From contig CACHOG010000001.1 in the NCBI GenBank assembly GCA_902581445.1, forward strand, positions 1 through 64,000: a stretch of 64,000 nt of DNA, in the 5' to 3' direction. A program made the position numbers and the translations under genes. The notes beneath the pieces were generated by a model. That model had not been told where the DNA came from. It searched no databases and worked only from the letters and a program-made list of their open reading frames with translations. The DNA is from an uncultured Pelagibacteraceae bacterium (GTDB lineage: Bacteria; Pseudomonadota; Alphaproteobacteria; Pelagibacterales; Pelagibacteraceae). This document shows, in pieces, positions 37,385 through 48,294 of the stretch (position 1 is its first letter; each line of letters begins with the position of its first letter).

Positions 37385-38206
37385 ATGGAAAACTTGAAAA
37401 TGTATTGTATTTCAATGTCTAACTCTCATTTAGAGAAAATCAAAAAACTCAATTATATACCTGTGGGATTAGGGAATGGAGAATTTGATAAAGAATGGGT
37501 TAGAGACAATACTTTGGAAAATATTAGTTATAAAAATAGTTGGTATGGTGAAAACACTTTTTATTATTGGTTATGGAAAAATAACTTGAACAAAAATTTT
37601 GATAAAGAGTGGGTTGGATTTTGTCATTATAGAAGATTTTGGACACAAAACCTTGTTGATAAAAAAAATGAAACACTATTAAGATCAATATTACAAAAAG
37701 TACCAAATGAATGGAAAAATCATGAAGTTGTACTTCGAGAGGAATTTTTTGTTAACTCAAGCAAACTAAGTAAAATTTTGAAACACGGTAAAAAACAACT
37801 TTTAAAAAATCCATTTGTATTTTTGTCTAAAAAAACAATGACCATTAAAGTTCACTATGACATGTATCATGGATATGGTGAATTGGATAAAGCCATTGAA
37901 CTACTTGATGATCAAAATAGAGAGGGATTTAGAAATTTTGTAAATACTCAAGGATCTTTTAATGCAAATAACATATTTATATGTAAATCACCTAAACTTT
38001 ATGGGGACTACTGCGATGTTTTGTTTAAATGGTTAAAAAATTGTGAAGAACTTTTTGGTTTTGACAAAACAAGAGAATATAGTCGTATAAGAGTTTATGC
38101 ATTTCTAGCTGAACGGTTTTTGAGTTACTGGTTTAAAAAAAATTCAAATTATACACTTTGGCCGTTAAAATTTCATGATATTACAAATGATAAGATAAAC
38201 TTCTAA
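37385..38206 (+). CDS. DUF4422-like putative glycosyltransferase
   Basis: A 273-residue protein. The blocks NISYKNSWYGENTFYYWLWKN (approximately 45-65; cited in part) and WVGFCHYRRFW near 77-87 resemble the DUF4422 family found in capsule and lipopolysaccharide clusters and proposed to be glycosyltransferases. It starts 2 bases after the GT17 stop and ends 6 bases before the sugar-reductase gene. The family assignment rests on pattern memory, not a search. Confidence 0.65.
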   Translation: MENLKMYCISMSNSHLEKIKKLNYIPVGLGNGEFDKEWVRDNTLENISYKNSWYGENTFYYWLWKNNLNKNFDKEWVGFCHYRRFWTQNLVDKKNETLLRSILQKVPNEWKNHEVVLREEFFVNSSKLSKILKHGKKQLLKNPFVFLSKKTMTIKVHYDMYHGYGELDKAIELLDDQNREGFRNFVNTQGSFNANNIFICKSPKLYGDYCDVLFKWLKNCEELFGFDKTREYSRIRVYAFLAERFLSYWFKKNSNYTLWPLKFHDITNDKINF

Positions 38207-38212
38207 ATTAAT

Positions 38213-39112
38213 ATGAAAAAAAAAATTTTTTTAGCAGGAGTAGGTGGAATGTTAGGAGAAGCATTTTATTTGGAGTTTTCAAAAGATTATGAATTATATT
38301 GTACAGATAAAGATGTAAATGAAAAATGGTTGCACTATTTAGATTTTTGCGAAAGAGATAACTATAAATTTGAAGTAAAAAATTTTAATCCAGACTATCT
38401 TTTCCATATAGGTGCATTTACAAATTTAGAATATTGTGAAAAACATAAAGCTGAAACAATCGAAACAAATACAAATTCAGTAATTACCGCGGTCGAGATA
38501 AGTAATAATCTAAAAATACCTTTATTATACATAAGCACTGCAGGTATATTTGATGGTGAAAAAGAATTTTATGATGAAAAAGATCAACCAAAGCCAATTG
38601 GTGTTTACGCGTCGACAAAATATGAAGCTGAAAAATATGTAGTAAATAATTGTGAAACATATTTAATTTGTAGGGCTGGTTGGATGATGGGTGGTGGACC
38701 AAAAAAAGATAAAAAATTTGTTCAAAAAATAATTAAACAAATAAAAGAGGGAAAAAAAGAATTATTTGTAGTTAATGATAAATTTGGTACCCCAACTTAT
38801 ACTTTTGATTTTGCAAAAAATACTAGAAAGCTACTAGAAAGTGATAATTTTGGCCTATTTAACATGGTATGTGAAGGTAAATCGAGCCGGCTTGAGGTCG
38901 CAAAAGAAATAATAAATATTCTTAATTTACAAGATAAAATTAAAATAAACCAAGTTAACTCAAGCCATTTTTCCAAAACTTTCTTTGCTGAAAGACCAAA
39001 TTCAGAAAATTTAATAAATGGTGAGCTCGATAAAATTGGCTTAAATTTAATGAGACCTTGGAAAGAAACTCTTAGAGAATATATAAACAAATATTATTTA
39101 AATTATATTTAG
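38213..39112 (+). CDS. RmlD-like sugar nucleotide reductase/epimerase (SDR)
   Basis: A 299-residue extended SDR. Nucleotide-binding GVGGMLGEAF (9-18), active-site Ser/Thr in YISTAGIFDG (106-115) and catalytic Tyr132-x3-Lys136 are present. The overall pattern (GAFTNLEYCE, PIGVYASTKYEAE) is closest to dTDP-4-dehydrorhamnose reductase, so it may make a deoxysugar precursor, though rmlA/B/C are not in view. The last base of its TAG is the first base of tRNA-Ser. Confidence 0.82.
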   Translation: MKKKIFLAGVGGMLGEAFYLEFSKDYELYCTDKDVNEKWLHYLDFCERDNYKFEVKNFNPDYLFHIGAFTNLEYCEKHKAETIETNTNSVITAVEISNNLKIPLLYISTAGIFDGEKEFYDEKDQPKPIGVYASTKYEAEKYVVNNCETYLICRAGWMMGGGPKKDKKFVQKIIKQIKEGKKELFVVNDKFGTPTYTFDFAKNTRKLLESDNFGLFNMVCEGKSSRLEVAKEIINILNLQDKIKINQVNSSHFSKTFFAERPNSENLINGELDKIGLNLMRPWKETLREYINKYYLNYI

Positions 39113-39201
39113 GAGAGATGGCCGAGCGGTTTAAGGCGCACGCTTGGAAAGCGTGTTAAGGGGCAACTCTTTCGTGGGTTCGAATCCCACTCTCTCCGCC
39201 A
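39112..39201 (+). tRNA. tRNA-Ser (anticodon GGA)
   Basis: Class II tRNA. Acceptor GGAGAGA (39112-39118) and TCTCTCC (39191-39197), discriminator G, encoded CCA (39199-39201). Anticodon stem CACGC/GCGTG around loop TTGGAAA gives anticodon GGA (Ser, UCC/UCU). A long variable arm and GGTTCGAATCC T-arm are present. It overlaps the upstream stop codon by one base. Confidence 0.97.
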
Positions 39202-39260
39202 TGATTTTCCAAATAATAAACTATTTATTTGAATCTATATAAGTATTATTTATTTACTAT

Positions 39261-40049
39261 ATGAAAAAAGATATTACTGTAATTATTACCTTATATAAAA
39301 CCCCATTAAATAGACTTAGAACTTTAAATCAATATAAAAATTTTAAAGTTATTATTTTTGCACAAGGAGAAGATAAATATTATCAAAACATAATTAAAAA
39401 ATATTCTGTTATTAATTTTGAGTATTTTTTTTCAAAAAATAATATTGGATTATCTAAAGCAACTAACTATCTTATCTCCAAAGTTAAAACAAAATATTTT
39501 TTATTTACTCAAGCTGATATTTTTATAGACGATAAATCTATTCAATTTTTAAAAGATGCATTCAAGTATCGAGATAATCTAATTTTCACCGGTCCATCTT
39601 TTAAAAACAAGAGAGAAAGAGGGTTTCAAATTAAAACCAATCTTCATGCTGCCTGTATGTTATGTGATACAAAAAAAACTAAGAAGATTGGCTTTTTTGA
39701 TGAAGACTTTTTTTTATATTGGGAAGATGTATTTTTGATGAGAAAAATTAATATGAGCAAATTTAAAATGCTGTTAACTAAAAAAGCAATCGCGAAACAC
39801 CTATCCGGAGCGTCATCAACAAATAATAATAAGGTAAAATTTATAAGAAATTTTAATTTTAAATACGGAGAATATTTATATGATTTTAAAACCAAAAGAT
39901 TTAGATATATTAAATTACTAAGACAACTCTTTCAAAGTATGTTTTTTTTTATATTATACTGTTTATTTCTTAACAAAAATCTTGCAATAAAAAACATTGC
40001 TTACTTTTTGGGGATAATAAAATTTATAATTTACTGTTTAAAAAAATGA
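39261..40049 (+). CDS. Family 2 glycosyltransferase
   Basis: A 262-residue GT-A-fold enzyme. N-terminal ITVIITLYKTPLNRL (5-19), acidic motif QADIFIDD (84-91) and a base-like WEDVF near 154-158 resemble rhamnosyltransferase-type GT2 proteins. The C-terminus carries two hydrophobic segments (about 218-262), suggesting membrane association. It follows tRNA-Ser by 59 bases and overlaps the methyltransferase gene by 4 bases. Confidence 0.82.
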   Translation: MKKDITVIITLYKTPLNRLRTLNQYKNFKVIIFAQGEDKYYQNIIKKYSVINFEYFFSKNNIGLSKATNYLISKVKTKYFLFTQADIFIDDKSIQFLKDAFKYRDNLIFTGPSFKNKRERGFQIKTNLHAACMLCDTKKTKKIGFFDEDFFLYWEDVFLMRKINMSKFKMLLTKKAIAKHLSGASSTNNNKVKFIRNFNFKYGEYLYDFKTKRFRYIKLLRQLFQSMFFFILYCLFLNKNLAIKNIAYFLGIIKFIIYCLKK

Positions 40050-41227
40050 TTAGAAAATTTTTAAATTTAGGTTACCAACCTTTAGCTAACTCATACTTAC
40101 ATAAAAAAAAAATCAATAAAAAAGAAAAAAAATTTAAATTAGAAATAGTTTTTAATGATAAAAATTTTCTTGTTTCTATAAATAAAAAAATTCCAACAAA
40201 AGAAATGTTTAATTCAAGTTACCCATACAGATCTTCGTTATCTAATACAATGATGAAATCATTTAAGAAAATTTCAAATACAATTAAAAAGAGATTTAAT
40301 CCTGAGTTTATAATTGAAATTGGAAGTAATGATGGTGCATTTCTTTATAATTTTAATAAAAAAAAAATAATTGGAATAGAGCCATGTAAAAACGTAGCAG
40401 CTGTTACAAAAAAAAAAAATTATAAAACTATAACTGAATATTGGACAAAAAAACTTGCAAAATATATTACAAAAAGTAATCAGAGTGATTTAATCTACTC
40501 AGCTAACACTCTAAGTCATATAGAAGATCTAAATGAAACCTTCGACGCAATAAATATAGCTCTTTCCAAAAACGGAGTTTTAATTTTAGAGGGACCTGCA
40601 TTGCTACCTTGTATAAAAAATAATATTTATGATCAATTTTATTGTGAACATATTTATGTATTTTCCACTATTGCACTTAGTAAAGTTTTAAAGAATTTTA
40701 ATTTAGAAATTTTTGATTTGAACATTTTAAATACACATGGTGGTTCTGCTAGATACTTTATAAAAAAAAAAGATAATAAAAAATATAAAATTAATAAAAA
40801 AGTTAAACAAGAAATTACTAAAGAGAGAAAATTTGGGTTACATAAGTTTTCAACATATCAATCATTTTCAAAGCGAGTAGAGGCATCCAAATCAAGATTA
40901 ATTAATATTTTAAAAAAATTAAAAAAAGAAAATAAAACAATTATAGGCTATGGCGCTACTGCTAAATCTTGTACAGTTTTAAACTATTGTAAAATAGATA
41001 ATAATCTTATTAAATATTTTCTGGATACAACACCTGATAAAATAAACAAATATCTTCCAGGTAGTAAAATAAAGATAATAAAATACAAAAAACTTTCAAA
41101 AAAAAATGTAGATATTGTTTTTTTAGGTGCCTGGAATTTTAAAAAGGAAATTCTTAGAAAAGAGCATAAATTTATAAAAGAAGGTGGAAAATTTTTAATA
41201 CACGTTCCGAATGTAAAATTAATTTAA
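40046..41227 (+). CDS. SAM-dependent methyltransferase of the sugar C-methyltransferase type
   Basis: A 393-residue protein. The SAM-binding loop is IEIGSNDGAFL (90-100). The C-terminal domain has GYGATAKSCTVLNY (around 301-314), as in deoxysugar C-methyltransferases of the Methyltransf_13/23/14 architecture. Such enzymes normally begin with a zinc-binding pair of C-x2-C motifs before NLGYQPLANSYL; here the protein starts directly at that point and the upstream frame has no cysteines, so the zinc site is missing. Likely part of the same glycan cluster. Confidence 0.78.
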   Translation: MIRKFLNLGYQPLANSYLHKKKINKKEKKFKLEIVFNDKNFLVSINKKIPTKEMFNSSYPYRSSLSNTMMKSFKKISNTIKKRFNPEFIIEIGSNDGAFLYNFNKKKIIGIEPCKNVAAVTKKKNYKTITEYWTKKLAKYITKSNQSDLIYSANTLSHIEDLNETFDAINIALSKNGVLILEGPALLPCIKNNIYDQFYCEHIYVFSTIALSKVLKNFNLEIFDLNILNTHGGSARYFIKKKDNKKYKINKKVKQEITKERKFGLHKFSTYQSFSKRVEASKSRLINILKKLKKENKTIIGYGATAKSCTVLNYCKIDNNLIKYFLDTTPDKINKYLPGSKIKIIKYKKLSKKNVDIVFLGAWNFKKEILRKEHKFIKEGGKFLIHVPNVKLI

Positions 41228-41351
41228 ATTATTGCAAAAAATCTATTATTAGAAAAAAAAAAAGGTTTTACCTAAATTACCCCTGAAAATAGCACCTAAT
41301 TTAACCATTATGATTCTGCACGTTTTATTTAATTTATAAAAAATGTTATAA

Positions 41352-43430
<2,079 letters not shown>

Positions 43431-43432
43431 TA

Positions 43433-44719
43433 ATGAGATTTGTTAAAAAATCAGAACTTTATAGTTTAAATAGATCTACTTATGTAAATTTGAGATGGAT
43501 AGCCTTTATAGGTCAAATTTCATCCATCTTTGTAGTTGAGTTTATATTAAAATTTGAATTTAATTACCTCCCTTGCCTAGGAGTAATATTCTTAGGGGTT
43601 CTAACAAATGTATACCTACAATTTAAGATAAGAGAAAACCAAATAAATAACACGTTATCTTTGTTTTATTTAGTTTACGATATTTTACAGCTCGGTTTCT
43701 TATTTTTTCTCACTGGTGGAATTACTAATCCTTTTATTTTTTTGTTAATAATTCCAGCAATATTTTCTTCACAATATCTTTCAATTAAAAGCTCAGTAAT
43801 CCTAGTTTTCTTTACTGTTTTAATTTTAATAATACTTACTTTTTTTTATTTTAAACTTCCTCATCCCAAAGAGTTTCATTTTCACGTCCCAGATTATTAT
43901 TTATATGCAATTCCAGTATCAATATTAATTGGTTTACTATTTTTGGTTTATTTTGCAGTTCAATTTGGCGAGCAAAATAGAAAAAGAAAAAAAGCTTTTG
44001 ATAAAATTCAAGAAATTATGGCAAAAGAAAATGAATTACTCTCCTTAGGTGGTCAAGCCGCAGCTGCAGCACACTCATTAGGCACTCCCTTATCAACAAT
44101 ATTATTGACTGTAAAAGAATTACAAAAAGACTATAAAAATGATAAAAAACTTAAAAAAGACTTAGATTTACTTGTTTCACAAAGCAACAGATGCAGCGAA
44201 ATATTAAAAAAACTGTCATTAAATCCAAAAATTGATGATGAATTTTTAAATACTAATCTTAATTTAAGTGATTATGTTAATGAAATCGTAAGATCCTTTG
44301 AAGAAATAAGTACGACAAAATTCACTGTTAATTTAGACAGATTTACAAACAAAATAAATATTGGTAAATCTACAGAAATTATTTATGGTCTAAGAAATTT
44401 TATCGGTAACGCAAATAAGTTCAGTAAAAATAAAGTTGATATATTTATAGAAAATATAAAAAATAGTACAATTATAAAAATTATTGATGATGGTAACGGG
44501 TTTCCAAAAAATTTAATTAAGAGTGAAAAACTTGGTGAACCTTATATAAGAACTCTTGATAATATAAACATTTCTAAAAAAGGTTTAGGATTAGGCACAT
44601 TCATTGGAAAAACCTTATTAGAAAAAAATTATGCAATTGTTGAATTTAAAAATTTACAAGGAGTGGGTGGTGCTGAAGTTAAAATAGAATGGAATAACAA
44701 AGATCTTAAGAAAATTTAA
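43433..44719 (+). CDS. regB: RegB/PrrB-like redox sensor histidine kinase
   Basis: A 428-residue membrane kinase with about six N-terminal helices (21-177). The quinone-sensing motif GGITNPF (95-101) matches the RegB GGxxNPF heptapeptide. The H-box is AAAHSLGTPLSTI with His214, and NRCSEILKKLS carries Cys254, which I take to be the redox-active cysteine known in RegB. ATP-binding boxes NANKFSK and DDGNGFP follow. RegB normally phosphorylates RegA to control respiration genes; no regA is in this window. It starts 2 bases after gyrB and abuts the convergent cobT. Confidence 0.85.
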   Translation: MRFVKKSELYSLNRSTYVNLRWIAFIGQISSIFVVEFILKFEFNYLPCLGVIFLGVLTNVYLQFKIRENQINNTLSLFYLVYDILQLGFLFFLTGGITNPFIFLLIIPAIFSSQYLSIKSSVILVFFTVLILIILTFFYFKLPHPKEFHFHVPDYYLYAIPVSILIGLLFLVYFAVQFGEQNRKRKKAFDKIQEIMAKENELLSLGGQAAAAAHSLGTPLSTILLTVKELQKDYKNDKKLKKDLDLLVSQSNRCSEILKKLSLNPKIDDEFLNTNLNLSDYVNEIVRSFEEISTTKFTVNLDRFTNKINIGKSTEIIYGLRNFIGNANKFSKNKVDIFIENIKNSTIIKIIDDGNGFPKNLIKSEKLGEPYIRTLDNINISKKGLGLGTFIGKTLLEKNYAIVEFKNLQGVGGAEVKIEWNNKDLKKI

Positions 44720-46519
44720 TCAATGAAGCCTTTTTTTGTTAACAAATAATCCACTAAGTTGTTCAATCATCACGTCACCTAGTTCCTGGACATCTGTAAT
44801 CTTAATAGCTTTGGAATAATATCTTGAAACATCGTGTCCAATACCAATTGCAAGTATTTCCACATCGCTTTTATTTTCAATAAATTTTACTGTCTTTTTA
44901 AGATGTTTTTCAAGAAAATCTCCTGAATTTACTGACAATGTTGAGTCATCAACTGGAGCGCCATCTGAAATCACCATTAGAATTTTACGTTCTTCTTTTC
45001 TTTTTTTTAATCTATTGAAAGCCCAATTTATTGCTTCTCCATCGATGTTCTCTTTAAGCAAGCCTTCTTTTAGCATAAGTCCTAAATTATTTTTACTTAT
45101 TCTCCATTGGTTATCAGCACTTTTATAAATTATATGTCTTAGATCATTTAATCTTCCTGGCGATTTTGGTTTGCTATTTTTATTCCAATTTTCTCTTGAT
45201 TGACCTCCTTTCCAGTTCTTTGTTGTAAAACCTAAAATTTCAACTTTTACTGAACATCTTTCAAGTGTTCGTGATAAAATATCAGCACATATTGCTGCAA
45301 TAGTTATTGGCCTACCTCTCATTGACCCAGAATTATCAATCAGCAAAGTTACTACAGTATCCTTAAATTCATAATCTTTTTCTTTTTTAAAAGACAAAGA
45401 GCTATAAGGATCCATTATTACCCTTGTAAGTTTTGATGTATCTAGTAACCCTTCCTCAAGGTCAAATTCCCAAGCTCTTTTTTGGCTTGCTAGTAGCTGT
45501 CTTTGAAGTTTATTTGCTAATTTAGTAATTAAATCCTGAAAACTGACTAACTGTTGATCAAGATTTTTCCTCAATTTAATAATTTCATCTAAACCTTCCA
45601 AGTTTTCCGCCTTTGCCACTTCATCGAATTCTGTAGTATAAATATTATATTCTAGTTCTGAAGAATCATTTCTAGATTTTTGTATTGAATTTTCTGAATT
45701 TTCATTTTCGCTGTCTGAATCGACTAAATTATCTTCGAGTTGATGTTCAGTAAAATCATAGTCTGTATCTATACCTTGATTGTCCTCAGATGTTTCTTGA
45801 TGACTATCGTTATTATCTGAGTTTTTTTCTTGGTTTTCTTGATTGTTATCAGATTTGTTTTCATCATCTTGATCATCTTTGTTATTTTGTGTTTCATCAT
45901 CATTTTCAAATAAGTCCATATTCCCCAGAATTTCTGATATTTTTGAATTATATTCAGTTTGATTATGCAAATTTTCCCTAAAGAATTTTATATTTTTGTC
46001 GAATGCAAGTTTAAAGTCATCGTGCCAAAAGCTTAAGATTTTTTCACACTCTTTATTTAAATTAATTTTAAATAAGTTTTTTAACATATAAAGTTCAAAA
46101 GCTTCAGATATTTTCACATCTTCTTTATTTTTTATATGGTTAATTTTTATTTTTGATAAAGTATTTTTATAGCTTTCAAGAAAATTTAATTTTATACCCT
46201 TAAGCATATCTGATCCAAGTAATTCACATCTTACTTTTTCTGAAAATTCATACAAAGTCCTACATGCCATATTTTTTGGATAATTTAATTTAAGAATATT
46301 TTTATCAGAGAATTTTTTTAACAATGCCCTCGAATCACTCTGAGCTCTATACTTTATAAATTCCTCTTTTGAATTTAATGACTCAATTTCAAAATAATCT
46401 AAGTCCTTTTTGATATTATTTTTTTTTTGATTAATTTGAAATAAGTTGTCAGAAATTGCTTTTTCTGTCGATATTAATGCTATTTTGAATTTTTCTTTTA
46501 TATTATTTTCTTTACTCAT
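44720..46519 (-). CDS. cobT: CobT-like VWA-domain protein (cobaltochelatase subunit family)
   Basis: A 599-residue protein. The N-terminal helical domain (1-195) is followed by an acidic Asn/Asp/Glu-rich linker (about 200-290) and a C-terminal von Willebrand A domain with MIDAS DNSGSM (395-400) preceded by TVVTLLI. This is the CobT layout; in aerobic B12 synthesis CobT works with CobS and CobN to insert cobalt. No cobN or other B12 gene is in view, so the protein may serve a different CobS-dependent task. It shares one base with the cobS stop. Confidence 0.88.
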   Translation of the reverse strand: MSKENNIKEKFKIALISTEKAISDNLFQINQKKNNIKKDLDYFEIESLNSKEEFIKYRAQSDSRALLKKFSDKNILKLNYPKNMACRTLYEFSEKVRCELLGSDMLKGIKLNFLESYKNTLSKIKINHIKNKEDVKISEAFELYMLKNLFKINLNKECEKILSFWHDDFKLAFDKNIKFFRENLHNQTEYNSKISEILGNMDLFENDDETQNNKDDQDDENKSDNNQENQEKNSDNNDSHQETSEDNQGIDTDYDFTEHQLEDNLVDSDSENENSENSIQKSRNDSSELEYNIYTTEFDEVAKAENLEGLDEIIKLRKNLDQQLVSFQDLITKLANKLQRQLLASQKRAWEFDLEEGLLDTSKLTRVIMDPYSSLSFKKEKDYEFKDTVVTLLIDNSGSMRGRPITIAAICADILSRTLERCSVKVEILGFTTKNWKGGQSRENWNKNSKPKSPGRLNDLRHIIYKSADNQWRISKNNLGLMLKEGLLKENIDGEAINWAFNRLKKRKEERKILMVISDGAPVDDSTLSVNSGDFLEKHLKKTVKFIENKSDVEILAIGIGHDVSRYYSKAIKITDVQELGDVMIEQLSGLFVNKKRLH

Positions 46520-47493
46520 TAACTCTGAATATTAATCATAGATTCAGGCAGTTCTTCACCAAAACATCTTTGGTAATACTCAGATATTATATTTTTTTCT
46601 ACTTCATCACATTTGTTAAGAAAAGTTACTCTAAATGCGTAGCCAATATCTTTGAAAATATCAGAATTTTCTACCCAATGTAATACTGTTCTTGGACTCA
46701 TCACAGTCGAAATATCCCCCGCAATAAAACCTTTTCTTGTAAGCGAGGCAACTTTAATCATATTAGATACTTTTTCTTTTCCCTTGCTATTATTAAGATT
46801 TTTATTTTTTGCTAAAACAATTTCCATCTCTTTTTCTAAGCTTAAATAATTTAAGGTGCTTACTATATTCCAACGATCCATTTGACCCTGATTAATTTGC
46901 TGAGTACCATGATATAGCCCAGTTGTATCTCCCAGACCAACTGTGTTTGTAGTAGCAAAGAGCCTAAAGTATTTATTTTGCTTAATAACTTTATTTTTAT
47001 CAAGTAAAGTGAAATTTCCGTCTGCTTCCAAAACTCTTTGAATTACAAACATTACATCTGGCCTTCCCGCATCATATTCATCAAAAACTAAAGCGATAGA
47101 ATTTTGAATAGCCCATGGCAGTATTCCTTCTTTAAATTCTGTAATTTGTTTTCCATCTTTAAGAGTAATCGCATCTTTTCCTATAAGATCAATTCTGCTT
47201 ACATGGCTATCTAAATTTATCCTTACACATGGCCAATTTAATCTAGCAGCTATTTGCTCAATATGAGTCGATTTTCCAGTTCCATGGTAGCCTTGTATCA
47301 AAACACGTTTGTTAAATGCAAATCCCGACAAAATTGCTAAAGTGGTATCCTTATCAAAGATATAATTTCTATCAATTTCAGGAACATAATCATTTTTTTT
47401 TGAAAATGCCTCTATTTCCAAATCACTATCAATACCGAATGTTTGATTTACAGATATCTTTATGTCTGGTTTAATATTTAAATTATTTTCCAA
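46519..47493 (-). CDS. cobS: CobS-like AAA+ ATPase (cobaltochelatase subunit family)
   Basis: A 324-residue MoxR/CobS-type AAA+ protein. N-terminal [14 protein letters not shown] is characteristic of CobS; Walker A is GYHGTGKST (68-76), Walker [11 protein letters not shown] near 134-143, sensor [10 protein letters not shown] follows. CobS powers metal insertion by CobNST or, in related MoxR-VWA pairs, remodels proteins. It overlaps the J-domain gene by 11 bases upstream and cobT by 1 base downstream, so the three are one unit. Confidence 0.9.
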   Translation of the reverse strand: MENNLNIKPDIKISVNQTFGIDSDLEIEAFSKKNDYVPEIDRNYIFDKDTTLAILSGFAFNKRVLIQGYHGTGKSTHIEQIAARLNWPCVRINLDSHVSRIDLIGKDAITLKDGKQITEFKEGILPWAIQNSIALVFDEYDAGRPDVMFVIQRVLEADGNFTLLDKNKVIKQNKYFRLFATTNTVGLGDTTGLYHGTQQINQGQMDRWNIVSTLNYLSLEKEMEIVLAKNKNLNNSKGKEKVSNMIKVASLTRKGFIAGDISTVMSPRTVLHWVENSDIFKDIGYAFRVTFLNKCDEVEKNIISEYYQRCFGEELPESMINIQS

Positions 47494-48010
47494 TTTTTTG
47501 CCTATACGTATGTTTTAGCTGCGTGTAAGCCAGAGTAATTACTTTTAGTTTTTCCTCGAAGCTTTTGTCACCCGCATTAATATCAGGGTGAAATTTTTTG
47601 ACAAGTTTTTTAAACTTTTCTTGAATTTTGTCCCATTTTAAACCAACTTTAACTCCCAAAATACCAAAAGCTTTAATATCATTTTGAGTAAAATTTATTT
47701 TACTATTTCTGATAAATTGATCTCTAAAATCTTTATTTTCATTCCCATCGCTTAAAACATTATTCCATAGAACTTTAAAAAAATTATCAGATGAACTAAA
47801 ACTTTGCGTTTTCTTGTGCCATGTCATATCTGATTTTAAAAAATCTATTACTTGCTCGTCAGACATACCAGCAAAATAGTTCCAGTTTTTATTAAATTCT
47901 TTTACATGTTTTAAACAAAGAAGCCTATAATTTTTAGAATTATCTTTTTCCAATGGAGCACGGTATTCTCCAGCAGCAAAGCAATTATTCCATTCACATA
48001 TAGTTTTCAT
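47483..48010 (-). CDS. J-domain (DnaJ-like) protein
   Basis: A 175-residue protein from the ATG at 48010 (an ATG 15 bases upstream at 48025 is also in frame). The C-terminus is a J-domain with KKFHPDINAG (His-Pro-Asp near 141-143), so it should stimulate an Hsp70. The N-terminal half has CEWNNC, then RLLCLKH, a possible C-x4-C...C-x2-H metal site, and a GEYRAP segment typical of an alphaproteobacterial family next to cobS. Specific client unknown. Confidence 0.83.
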   Translation of the reverse strand: MKTICEWNNCFAAGEYRAPLEKDNSKNYRLLCLKHVKEFNKNWNYFAGMSDEQVIDFLKSDMTWHKKTQSFSSSDNFFKVLWNNVLSDGNENKDFRDQFIRNSKINFTQNDIKAFGILGVKVGLKWDKIQEKFKKLVKKFHPDINAGDKSFEEKLKVITLAYTQLKHTYRQKIGK

Positions 48011-48033
48011 GATATAATAATACATAAATTTTT

Positions 48034-48294
48034 ATGAATATAAATGACTTAAATGCCACAATAAAAGAAAAAATTTCAAACGAAATAATTATTGATGAAA
48101 TTTCTATACAGGATAAAACCTACTTACACTTAAAACATAAAAATTTTCAAAAAAATAAATTTCATTTAAAAATTTTTATCAAATCCAAAGAACTTTCACG
48201 TATGAGTAAAATAAGATCTACTAAAAAAATTTACTCAATTTTAGAATTTGAATTAAAAAATTATATTCATTCAATTCAAATAGTATTAAAATAA
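48034..48294 (+). CDS. bolA: BolA-family protein
   Basis: An 86-residue BolA-fold protein. The core FHLKIFIKSKELSRMSKIRS and the C-terminal IHSIQIVLK match BolA. BolA proteins partner monothiol glutaredoxins in Fe-S or iron handling and some act in transcription. It is divergent from the J-domain gene (23 bases between starts) as in many alphaproteobacteria and converges on aroB with a 19-base overlap. The usual BolA His ligand position was not resolved by eye. Confidence 0.82.
   Translation: MNINDLNATIKEKISNEIIIDEISIQDKTYLHLKHKNFQKNKFHLKIFIKSKELSRMSKIRSTKKIYSILEFELKNYIHSIQIVLK

Noticed and set aside
39112..41227. tRNA-Ser as an integration site for a mobile element
   Set aside because: No integrase and no second copy of the tRNA 3' end was seen downstream; the flanking genes look like a glycan locus, not a transferable element.
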